Below are positions 48,546 through 59,100 of a stretch of 64,000 nucleotides of DNA, piece by piece. This stretch comes from Chloropicon primus (lineage: Eukaryota; Chlorophyta; Chloropicophyceae; Chloropicales; Chloropicaceae). The DNA lies in contig CP060763.1 of NCBI GenBank assembly GCA_023205875.1, positions 682,001 through 746,000 of the forward strand. The letters run 5' to 3'. The translations under genes and the position numbers were made by a program. The first letter of the stretch is position 1; each line of letters opens with the position of its first letter. The notes beneath the pieces were generated by a model. It worked only from the letters and a program-made list of their open reading frames with translations, ran no database searches and was not told where the DNA came from.

Positions 48546-51500
48546 ATGTCAGCTGCTGCTGCTGCTGCCGCCGCGGAGGCGATGGACACGCTGGCGAGGA
48601 CGCTGGACAGCGCCGCGACCTCCTCCGCCGGGCCTGATGACCACGCCCTCTCGCCGCCGAGCTTCGAGGTCGTCGTCGCGGTGGGCGACGCCTTCGAGGT
48701 GCTGAGCCGGGCCCTGGAGGAGGGCGACGACGACCTCGAGGCGCCGCGAAGGGGCTTCGTGGCCCGATTCGCCAGGGAGAGGGCCCAGGAGTGCCTCTGG
48801 GTCGTGGCGGACGCCCTCAGCAACGACGAGGTCCTGGACGAGTTCGTGAGGACCGGCGTCGCGGCAAGGCTCGTGAGCAGCCTGCGGGAGGGCATCCTGG
48901 AGAGGCCGGGCCAGACGTCGTCCTCCTCGTCCTCCTCATCGCCCAAGGCGCAGGACGTCAACCCGTACCACCTGTACTGCGTGCAGTGCCTCGCGTGCAT
49001 GGGGGAGTACGTGGAGTGCCTCGGCCCCATCCTGAAGGACAAGGGGGTGGAGGTGAGCGTCGAGCTGCTGAGGCGGTGGAGGGACCGGCCCGACGCCCTG
49101 GGCGTCCTGCTGCACCTCATCTGCTCCCTCCTGGCGCACAAGAAGTACGCCCAGCTTTTCGTGGACCACGGCGGGGTGGGCCTGCTCCTGGACCTCGGCA
49201 GAACGAGCGACGTCTCCATGTGCCTCTTCGGGATCTCCTCCATCCCGGAGGCCCTGGAGCAGGCGTGCAACCTGGGCCAGGGCGTGTGCGAGAGGATGGC
49301 CAAGGTGGCCCTGGACCAGATGAGCAGCGGGATCGATCCGGCAAGGAAGAACTCCGCCCTCTTCCTTGCGGAGGCCCTCAAGTACCAGCCCGTCGTGGAG
49401 TGCTTCGACGACCGCAACGGCCTGCGGGCGACGCTGAACTTGCTGAGGGCGAGCCAGAAGTTCGAGTCCACGAGAACGGAGGCCATCATCGCCTACCACC
49501 TGCTTTCCGTGCTGAGAGCGTACTTCAGGGCCAAGCTCGGCGTCCTGGTGTCCGGCATCCAACCCGCCAAGCTCCCGCTGAATAGGGCCAAGGCCGTCGA
49601 CATGAGTTCGGACTCCTTGGGCTTCATCATGTCCCTGGCGAAGAGCGACAAGGCCATAAGCCTCTGGTTCGCGTGCGAGGTGTGGCCCCCCGCCAAAAAC
49701 TTCCTCGAGTCGAGCGGGGTGGAGACCATGCTTCACTTTGTTCAGCCGCACGCCATCGGAAAGTACCACTCCGAGACGGTGATCTCCGTCTTCGAGATCA
49801 TGCAGGTCGTCACCCTCTCTCACGAGTTCCACGTCAAGCTGGAGAGCTCCACGATCCCAACGGGAGCTGGAAGCAGGCGGAGCACCGTGGAGATCCTGTT
49901 GACGGCGGCCACCAAGTACAGGTCTTACCCGGATCCCCAAGTGGCCGTCAGGGCCCTCGAGGTCATTGTCAACCTCGTGTGCCTGCCGGAAGCCCTGGTG
50001 GACTTGGTGGTGGATCCGGGCGTGCAGCCAATGAAGCACCACAGCAACTGCTGCCACGCCTGCGGTCACGGCCAGGGCCTCAAAGGGGCGCTCGTGGAGT
50101 CTCTCAGAAAGACTTACGAGGAATCCAGGATGCTCGTGAGGGCCAACAACGGGATCAAAGTACTGCTGGATCTCCTGCGCAACAGGTGCCACGATCTTCA
50201 GAACTCAGAGACTATGAGTTTACTCAGTCTCCAGGCTCTCTTGGGCTTGGCCCAGGATCCCTCGATCGCCCAAGTCCTGAGCAAGCTGCAGCTCCCGCAC
50301 CTCCTGTCGGAGATGCTGAGGGATCCGAACTCGGGGCACGGGAGAACGAGCAGGTACTCCAAGGCATCGCCGAGCCTGTTCGTGCAGAACTTCCGACGAG
50401 CTGCCTTAAAGCTGATATCCGTGTTAACGGGCTCGGACCTCGCGGACACCATCTCCACGAGCGAGGCGACGACATCGGCCCTGCAAAAGATAGAGAAATC
50501 GTCCATCGTGGCGTCCACGGAGATCAGTTACCCACAGAGGGAGCTCTTCCAGTTGATCCACGACCATCTCGTTGCGGCTGGCATGGAGGCCACCGCCAAG
50601 AGCCTGGAAATGGAGGCCAAGTTGGTCGAAGGCAAGGAAGACGAGAAGGGCCTGATGAACACGCTCACCTTTCCCGACAAGCACGGAGTCATGGTGAGCG
50701 TGAAGGCAAAGCCAGAGAAGATCAGGCTGCACTTGAAGCCCAGACCGAGGAAGGGCGGCTCCGGCAAGAGAGGCTTGGATAATGAGCCCCGGGCGGACAC
50801 CGGGATGGACGACAGCAGAGAGGTCAAGAGGGCCAAACAACCAAAGCGTCACGAGGCGGCGGAAGTTTCCGGGGGGAAGAAGAACAGCCGCGTCAAAAGC
50901 AAGCTGGATTCGATCATCATGTCACACCTGAAGCACCAGCACTGTGAATGCGAGAACCCGATCTCTGTTTTGCCGCCCTTCTCCTTGATGGAGCCCCACG
51001 TGTGCCCCACGGCCAAATTCAAAGAGGCCGTCGAGAACACCAGGCCAAACGTGACATGCAGGTTGCTGAACATGCAGTCTCAGGCTCACCCCTGGGACCA
51101 AAAGTGCCTGGACAGGAAGCTCAATAAGCACTTTGTGCACTCTAGATTCAGGCACATGAGGACCGTGAAGGACGACACCGCCTTCACCGCTTGCAGCTTT
51201 ATGGGAAACTGCCAGCAGCTGGTCGTCGGCACGGATTCCGGTGACCTGCGTCTCTTGGACACCTTCTCCGGGGAGGTGGTGGACTGCTTCGATTCGCATT
51301 CCTCTGCGATCCATTCGTTGTGCACGATGCAACCCCAGGCTCAGAACGGCTGGCAGCCCCTGTTGCTCTCCTCGGCGAGCAACGAGGTTGTGCTCTGGGA
51401 CACCGTTGAGCTGAAGAGCCAAACAACGTTTCAGCACGTGTACGACGGGAGCTTTGACAGCTTCGGGACGAGAATCGTCTGCCCCAGCTCAAACAGAAAG

Positions 51501-52238
51501 CTGGCCAAGCTCTTCATCTTCGATGTCTGCAGTGGTCGGTCCTCTCCCGTGCAGAGCCTGGAGGACCCGGCCAGGAATGGCTGCGGGCGTTACAACGCTG
51601 ATCTGCACGGGAGAAACGCCGCCCACTTTGGCCACGAGGACAAGCTCGTCTTGTGGGGGAGCCTTCTCTGGGACCTTCGAATGTCCACGCCAATTCACCG
51701 TTACGATCGGTTCACGGACGGGGGCCGGAGTCAGTTTCACCCGAACGGCTTGGAAATCGTACTCAACAGCGAGGTGTGGGATCTTCGTACTCACAAGCTC
51801 CTGAGGAGCGTCCCGTCCTTGGACGGTGCGAACTTTGTGTTCAACCACACTGGTGACGTCGTCTATTCGTGGCACACGGGAGCCGCAGCCACGGAGGAGG
51901 CTTTCCCTGGGCTTCCCAGCCTCGGGAGGCACCCCATCCAGACCGCGTTCAAGGTCCTTGACGCGCATGATTACAGAGACATCTCCACGATCAATATCGA
52001 GAGGAATGTGGTGGATCTGTCCATTGCGCCAGAGGACAACGTCCTTGCAACCATATCCATCGACCCGATGGACCAGTATGCGAGCTCCTGCGCGGTCAGG
52101 ACGTACGAAATAGGCAGGAGGAAGCCCCAGGATTGCGACTCGGACCTCGAAGACGACGACGACGACGACGATGATGATGACTCGGAGGACGAGGAGGAAG
52201 AGGAGGAGGAGGAGGAGGAGGAAGAGGAAGAGGAGGAG

Positions 52239-52271
<33 letters not shown>

Positions 52272-52397
52272 ATGGAAGGCTCGGATCTGGAGGAGGACGA
52301 GGAGGAGGAGATTGAGGACGAGGAACTCGAGGATGATTTGGAGGAAATCGAAATGGAAATGGACCACGGAGAGGGACGACGGGAAGACGTGTCTTGA
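48546..52397 (+). CDS. DCAF1: DCAF1 (VprBP) CUL4-DDB1 substrate receptor
   Basis: A 1283-residue intronless protein, substrate receptor of the CUL4-DDB1 ubiquitin ligase. The N-terminal two-thirds is an armadillo-like helical region. A LisH motif lies near 661-695 (LFQLIHDHLVAAGMEATAKS). A WD40 propeller follows (about 870-1190) with FRHMRTVKDDTAFTACSFMG, VVGTDSGDLRLLDTFSGEV, and the DDB1-binding WDxR-type boxes LLWDLRMSTPIHRYDRF and EVWDLRTHKLLRSVPSLDG. The C-terminus (about 1205-1283) is a long Asp/Glu tail, as in animal and plant DCAF1. Length is a little shorter than the 1500-1900 of animals and plants. A Cys/His cluster (HHSNCCHACGHG) sits near 500. Confidence 0.94.
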
Positions 52398-52475
52398 TAG
52401 TATCTCGGCCGAAAAATGAAAATAATAAAATGAACGACCAAATATTTGTTGTATATACAAACACGCGCGCGTCCT

Positions 52476-53797
52476 TTAGTACGGCACATTTCGTGGAAGC
52501 TTGTTGATCACTGCGTTCTGGATACCCGAGTGGAGCTTCAGCTCCATTTGGTGATCCCTTCGCTTGTTCTCGCTGTCGTTCATCACCGCCAGGTTCTTGA
52601 TGGCGTCCTCGTGCTTGAGAAGCCCAAGCATCCTGTACCTGGCCACGATCTTGTTCGCAAGGACACTCTGCCTCTGGTCCAAAGGCCTGTGGCTCTGCTT
52701 GTAATACTTTGAGAGGCTCCTGCTGCCCAAAACTTTCGAGGTCTTGCCCTTTTTCGGAAGGAAGAGCTCGTACCCGTTGCTCACGGCAACCTGGCCGACC
52801 GAGGACGATTCCGCGAGCTGCAGGGATCCCATTCTCTCCTCCAGCGCCGCCTCCATGGCGGAGTAATCATAAAAGTCCTCGTACTCTTCCTCGTTGTCCT
52901 CGTAAAGCATCCTCGTCTTCCCCGTGTCCACCATGTGCCTCTGCACGGCGTGCACGCTACCAAACGTCTTTGCCTCCGGGTCGAGACCCGAGCTGTAAAG
53001 GGGAATGAAGCCCTGGCCCACCTTCGCGCCAAGGTACACGATCAGGCCCTCCGGGTCGGCCAGGTACTCCACGTCAGGGATGGAGAAACCAAAGTTCTTC
53101 CACATGTACTCGATGTTGTCCTCCACGTTCTTGCTCTTGTGGTTGTCGAACAAACTGACGCAAGGATCCCAAGGCTCGAAGTCCTCTTCGTCCTCGCTTG
53201 CCGTCTCCCAGCTGTCGCTGTGCTCCTCCTCCTCCCCCCTCTCCTGAGCCTCCACTCGCATCGCCGAGGACTCCGCCCCATCGGTGGACTCCCCGTCCGC
53301 CTGCCTGCCTGCCTCGTCTGCTGGTGCTGGGTTCCTTTGCTTCGTCTTGAGAACGGCTTCGGGCCTCACGCCGCCGTTCGCCTTGACGAGTTTCTGCAGC
53401 AGCAGCAGGACAAGAAGAAGAGCAAGAGGGAGCGGTTCAGTCAGTCTCCCTCGTCCGACCCACGCCAACCACCGCGTCGCCCACTCCTTACCTTGTACTT
53501 GTTTGAGTTGATGAACTCTTGGTACTTGGCCTCCGTGTTGAAGTGCTTCCTGGAGAGCGGGTCGAAGTACACGACCTGCTTCGCGTCCTCCTCCTCCTTT
53601 TGCTGGCTCCTTCCCAGCACAAGCTTATCCCTGTGAGTATCGAACCACTCCTTGGTTACCGGACCGAGGCCCGCCACGCGTCGCTTCAAGTTGTACCTGT
53701 GAAACGCCGACCTGTAGTGCTCGTGGAGTTCCTCCTCCGTTCGGAAGGGAACATTGCTCGTTGCGGAGAAGTACTCTCGCCCCCCACCGCCCTCCAT
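52476..53797 (-). CDS. REI1: REI1/ZNF622-like 60S maturation factor with degenerate zinc fingers
   Basis: Rei1 proofreads the exit tunnel of cytoplasmic pre-60S subunits. Two exons (53797-53492, 53393-52476) with a 98-bp intron give 407 residues. The family core is clear: HRYNLKRRVAGLGPVTKEWF after finger 1, SLFDNHKSKNVEDNIEYMWK, FGFSIPDVEYLADPEGLIVY, and RRDHQMELKLHSGIQNAVIN near the end. Finger 1 reads YFSATSNVPF where relatives have CxxC, with its two His kept. Finger 2 reads VYFDPLSRKHF and later YQEFINSNKYK, so both Cys and both His are gone. The splice join AAG/AAA keeps phase. Loss of zinc binding is inferred from alignment by eye. Confidence 0.9.
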
Positions 53798-54211
53798 GCT
53801 GCCCCTCTGCCTCCTCCACGCAACACCCACACCCACACCGACACGGCACGCACGCACTCTGTCTGTGTCTGTGCCGCCACCAGCGAGAGCGCGCAGTCTG
53901 CAGGGAGAGCGGGGAGCGGAGACGAGGAACGAGGAGGAGGAGGGGGGGGCGGGAGGAGCACAAGACATGGAGGGGGAACAAAGGAGGAAAGAGGACAAAA
54001 CAAAACAAAAGAAACGCGTATAGTATTACAAGCACAGGGAGAGAAAGAGGCAAAGGGAGAAGGGGACCGCGAGCGGCCGTGCTACGGTTCGCCTCGTGCG
54101 GACCGCACAAGCGCAAGCCGAGCCAAGCGCACGTCCCGGACCCCTCGCCGAGCGGAAGCCAACAAGAATTTTTTGGTGCCCCGTGGCCTCTTCCCCCCGC
54201 CCGCCGCTGTT
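53798..54211. other. Spacer between two minus-strand genes
   Basis: About 414 bp with ACACCC repeats (53823-53845) and an A-rich stretch (53985-54012). It holds the REI1 promoter and the 3' UTR of the coiled-coil gene. No gene is seen. Confidence 0.5.
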
Positions 54212-54838
54212 CTAGAAGATGTCCCTGTTCGGTTGCGTGGTTGGGGAGAGCGTGGCGCAGCTGTTCATCTGCTTCAGGTGGACCTTGAGAGAGTAGTTCT
54301 CGATCTCCAGCTGCCTGGCTTGCTCCTGCGCGTGCGAGAGAGCCACCCTGAGGGCCTGGTTCTCCTCCTTGGCCCTCAGGAGGTGCCTCACCTGCTGCTG
54401 GGCGGCCGCGAGGGCCTCCCTCAAGCCGGCGGTGGACTCCTTCTCCGTCCGGAGCTTCTCGTTCTGGATCGCCACGGCCTTCTTCAGAATTTGGTTCTCC
54501 TTCTGGAACTCCCCCGCGTGCGACGGCTGCTTCTGAGCCTCTATGAACTTGTACTCGTGCTCGTGGTCCGCCGCCGCCACGTGGTCCACTCTTCCGCGCT
54601 TGAACGTCTGCTGGTGCGGCGAGTGGCTCGCCGCGATGCAGTTTGCGCGGAGGTCGAGGTCGTGCGCCTGGAGCGGCGCCCTTCCTCTCTTGAACCCGAC
54701 CCTCTGCTGTGTTTGGTGCTGGTGCTGCATCCCCTGGCACTCGCACGCGCTCGTTCCGGCCTCCGTCTGTCCTTGCTGAGCCAACCCAAGCCCCAGTCCT
54801 CCCGTCCTCCCGAACGGGTACTCGAGAACTTCCGCCAT
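54212..54838 (-). CDS. Plant-type conserved coiled-coil protein
   Basis: A 208-residue intronless protein. Start MAEVLEYPFGRTGGLGLGLA at the ATG at 54838. The C-terminal half is a coiled coil of about 85 residues with ENQILKKAVAIQNEKLRTEK, KEENQALRVALSHAQEQARQ and LEIENYSLKVHLKQMNSC, then PTTQPNRDIF at the very end. The ENQILK(K/R)AVAIQ core, the LE.(E/N)NY.L..HL(K/R)Q motif and the terminal D(I/V)F resemble a plant family annotated as Cue-type ubiquitin-system components. The CUE part itself is not evident here. Central basic motifs (FKRGR twice) suggest nuclear location. Function unknown. Confidence 0.72.
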   Translation of the reverse strand: MAEVLEYPFGRTGGLGLGLAQQGQTEAGTSACECQGMQHQHQTQQRVGFKRGRAPLQAHDLDLRANCIAASHSPHQQTFKRGRVDHVAAADHEHEYKFIEAQKQPSHAGEFQKENQILKKAVAIQNEKLRTEKESTAGLREALAAAQQQVRHLLRAKEENQALRVALSHAQEQARQLEIENYSLKVHLKQMNSCATLSPTTQPNRDIF

Positions 54839-55412
54839 GCTTCTCCTCAAAACCGTCGCCGTCCGGTCTTCCTTCCTTCCTGTCTGTCTCACGCGCGTGC
54901 GCGCCTTCTACCCCCCGCTCCTCGCGTGCGTTGAGACCCGTATCCCCCACGACCAAACACACACAACACAACACAAAGCAAAGGTGTCCTCCGGTTTAGG
55001 GTTCCTCGCCACCGCGGAGCCTGCTAAGGTTCACACGCACGCACGTGTTTTGTTTTTCGTAGTTCGTTTCTTTCTTTTCCTCACGCGTCGCGTCGTGTCG
55101 CGTCGTGTCGTGTCGTGTCGCGCGTCGTGTGTGTTGTGTTCTTCCGTCCCCTTCCCCTCCCTCTCCCTCGTGTGTGTCGTGTGTTGTGTTCTTGTTGTGT
55201 TGTTGTATGTTGTCGCGCGTCGCGTCGCGTCGCGTCGCGTTCGCCCTCTGCTCTTGCTCCCCCCTCCCCTCGTCCCTCTCCGTAACACAGATCCCAGTGT
55301 TTGAACCCCAACCCCAACCCCGACGAATGGCGACGAAAATGGGAGACGAGGACGAGAACGACCCCAGGGGAAGGCATCCCAAGGAAAAGATAAAGAAGCC
55401 CAAGACCAAGAC

Positions 55413-55447
<35 letters not shown>

Positions 55448-56105
55448 GGGATCCAAGAACCAAAACCAAAAGACCAGCAGACCCGGAGGGATCGCCCCCT
55501 CGCCCCTTCCCCTCCCCCGAAACCGAAAGAAGGAAGAAGGATCCTGGAAGGGATCGGCCGAATCCTCCTCCTCCTCCTCCTTTTGGAGAAGAAGAAGAAT
55601 TGCTTTATTCTTATTCCGACTCGAGGAAGACGAGGGCCTCTCTTGTTTGGGTGTTGGGTGGATTGGATTCAAAAGTCAGTGTTCGGGTGGATTCGTTGGA
55701 GACGCAGACCCAGGATCCTGGCTCTCGGGCTCTGTCCAGGAGGAGGCGAGGCTCCAGCAGGTGACCAGGGGGCACACCAAGACATTACACTGACAGACGA
55801 CAACACATAACAACACACACACACACACACACACACAACACATACACACACATACACAACAACACACACAACAACAAAGACGCCATCCAACAGACGCGGA
55901 ACTCAAGCGGAACTCGAACGATGGGTATGGGTATGGGATGAGGCGAACTCGCATGCAGGCACGATAATCGAGGTTGGTGTTGAAACCTACAATGGCGGCG
56001 GTTCGCTGCGCGTCTTTGTAGGCGGAGCGTAGGTAGAGGAAGGCGGCTCGAGGGAGGCTTGGCCGACCAGGGCTTTGCTCGGCTAGCGCGTTGACCTCGG
56101 CGAGC
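54839..56105. other. Divergent spacer rich in simple repeats
   Basis: About 1.27 kb between the coiled-coil gene and the CNB gene. It holds CGTCGTGT repeats (55084-55133), a GAGGAC run (55417-55446), a TCCTCC run (55565-55582) and a CA run (55813-55850). Several low-complexity frames cross it; none is a credible gene. Confidence 0.65.
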
Positions 56106-59100
56106 ATGAGCGGCAAACCAATGAAGCCGTTCCCTCCTTGGGTTGCAGCGGACGAGACGATGAGACTGAATGGAGAGGACTCGGACGAGTATGAGCACCA
56201 GGCCATCCAGGAGATCGTCCTGGACGAGAGGGAGGAGCTCCTCAAGGAGTGCCAGCTCATGTCGCCCTACTGGCGAGGCTTCAAGTCCTCGGAGATATCC
56301 CTGCTGGCAGATAAGATTGACCTGCTCAAGCTCGGGGAGGGGGAGTACCTCGCCAGGAACAGGGAGCAGGCCTGCTTCTTCGGGGTGTACCTCAAGGGCC
56401 ACGCCGAGGTGACCAACGAGAGGAAGCAGAAGATAGGTCAGCTCTCGGCCGGAGATATTCTTGGAGAATTCACCTTCTTTGGCGGGGGGTTCAGGGGGGC
56501 GGACATCGTGACAAGGAGCAGGGAGAACATCGTGGCGATCTTCCCGTTCCAGGACTTTATCTCTCTCTACATGAACATGCCCAAAATCGCGTCGAAGATC
56601 ATTTATGTCCTGAATTGGACGGGTTTCAGTAGGATTGTGCAGGGGGCCAACAAGAAGAACCCAAAGGAGGACATCAAGGTGTCCAAGAAGCAGCAGCCCA
56701 AGGAGGAGAGGAAGCAGATTTTGGCCAACGCCATCGAGAAGTCGGTATTCTTCGAGCGGGACCACATCTCGCTCTCGGGCTCAGCGGCCCTCGACGTCAT
56801 TCTGCCGTACTGCCTCTTCGAGAGGTACACGCTCCCCGGCCACGAGGTCTTCAAGGAGAAGCAAAAGTCGAACATCGTTCTGATGACGGTGGCCGGGTCC
56901 ATGGACGAGGGCGGGCGGGAGATTCCGGTCGGCAACTTCCTGGGCGAGAGCTCCCTCCTGCAGGACAACATCGAGTGGTCCTTCAGGAGGCAGGAGGCGA
57001 GGAACAAGTCCATGGGACATATTATCGGGCTCAGAGTTTCGGACATCCACGAGCTCATCTCGACGCACGTGCAGATCGGCCTCACCCTTTACGTGAACAT
57101 CGCCAGGAGCTGGCTGCTCAAGTACAAGAAGGAGGGAACCCAAAAGAGCGACTTGAGTGACGAGGAGATGTACACGAAAGGGTATTTCTTTGACATCGGG
57201 CACATCGTGCCCACGGAGGGCAAGGTCGAGAAAATGATCGAAGCCGTGCTGGAGTCCCAGGCCACGGAGAGGGAGAAGGCGGCGAGGCTGGAGAGGGAAA
57301 AGATCAGGAAGAAGAGGCAGGTGGGAAGGAGGACGTCCTTGATGGTGGCGGACTTGTCCCCGTACAAGAAGGATGACGAGAAAAAGGACGACGAGGATCA
57401 AGGGGAAGAACAATCGGTGATGATTCTCAAGGACCTGGACTTCAATGCGGACATGCTGCACAGTTGCTTGTGCTACAGCAGGTACCTCCTCGGGTTCAAG
57501 CAGAGGCAGATCGACGTGCTGTCCTCTGTCATGACTTTTGTGAAGGTCAGGAGCGGGGAGACCATCACTCAGGCTGGGGAGTTTGCGTCGTACGTGGGGT
57601 TCATCGTCTCGGGTGGTGCTGAAGGGCAGTCCCCCGAGGGGAAGATTCTGAGGGAATTGGCGGTGGGCGATGTCATCGGAGAGTTCGAGTTGTTCCTGGG
57701 AGGAACCAGGAGTGAAACAATTCTCAGCGCCAGCGACAACACTGTTGTGGCCTACATGACGTTCAAACAGCTGCTGGAGATCGCTACGAGGCACGCCAAG
57801 CTGTGCATCAAGCTCTTGAACAGTCTGCTGAATGCCGCAGTCAGTCGGAGCAGGCACGAGTCGTACAGCCTGACCGATCCGCCCAAATCGAATATTTCGC
57901 AAAAGGACAAAGCAAAGGTCTTGGACTACCACAAGCTGGAAGGCCTTGGAAAGTTGTTCAAGCCCTTCGTGGACGAGAAGAGGTTCCAGAGTTACCTGGA
58001 GAGGGCAACCATGCTGAGGATACCAAAGCGAAGCGCGGGGATGGCGGACCTGCTCTTGTTGCCAAACTCCGTCTATGTCTCCGAGGGCACGGTCGAAATC
58101 AAGATAGCGGGCGTGGACAAAGTGCAGGGGATCACCCAGTCTTTCATACCCGACTTCAGGTTGCTGAAATCCGACAGTATCTACCACATCCAAGGTGCGG
58201 AGGCTGTTACTCCTTGCACGCTCATACTCTTTGAGCACAAGCTCATCAAAGAAATGAGGAGAGATTACCCACTCTTGTCCATTGCCTTCCAACTCCACCT
58301 GTCCAAGCTCAACCTTGGCAGTGCTGGGTACAAGGTGGAGAGCTCGGGGGCCGTGACCAAGTCGATGAGGGTCGGGGAGAAGGCGATGACGAAGACGGAG
58401 AAGCTTCGGATGGAAAGCATCATGGCCAAGAAAAAGGAGCAGTACAAGGAGGAGCTGAAGAAGGCGCAAATGAAGAAGAGGCTGAAGAAGAAGAACGCCA
58501 GGATACTCAAGAAGAAGCAAACTCTGGGAACGGCCGTGAAGGATGCAGCGAAACTGAAAGAGACAGAAAAGCAACTCGCGAATTTGAGGGCCCAGAACGA
58601 GCTCTTCAGGTACTTGGACAACATTCAGTTCCACAGCAAGTGCTTCAGGCAGTTCACCACAGAGGAAATCAAGACGATCGGGTCTGTTATGTCGATGGTA
58701 CCCTACAAGACGGGGGAAACCATCATCAAGAAAGGAGACGAGTCTTCCTTTGTTGTGTTCATGCTGGCGGGGAAGGCGAGCATCAACATCAAGAACGACA
58801 AGGGGAAGACCGTCAGCAAGATTGACTTGATGGTCGGCGATATTCTTGGCGAGATGGCCCTGTTTGAAGGCGGCGTCCGATCAGCAGATGTGGTGAGCGC
58901 GAGCGATTCTACTGTGGTGGGTCTCTTGGAATTTACCGGCGTTGTGATGTGTCACTCGCGACATCCCAAGATTGGCTTGAAGCTTATCTCGTGTTTCGTA
59001 CAAAGCGCCGTGACGAAGCTGAGGTCGTTTTACTTGAAACAAAACAGCAAACCAGAAGTTTACCCCAAGGAGCACAAGCTTGAATGCACGGAAGAGCACA

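Noticed and set aside
55105-55764. Low-complexity plus- and minus-strand frames (RGRGRG, TRREE...) before the CNB gene
   Set aside because: Made of microsatellite translation; no conserved segment, no consistent start.
56781-58634. 617-codon minus-strand frame opposite the CNB gene
   Set aside because: Shadow frame; the plus strand carries eight recognisable domains.
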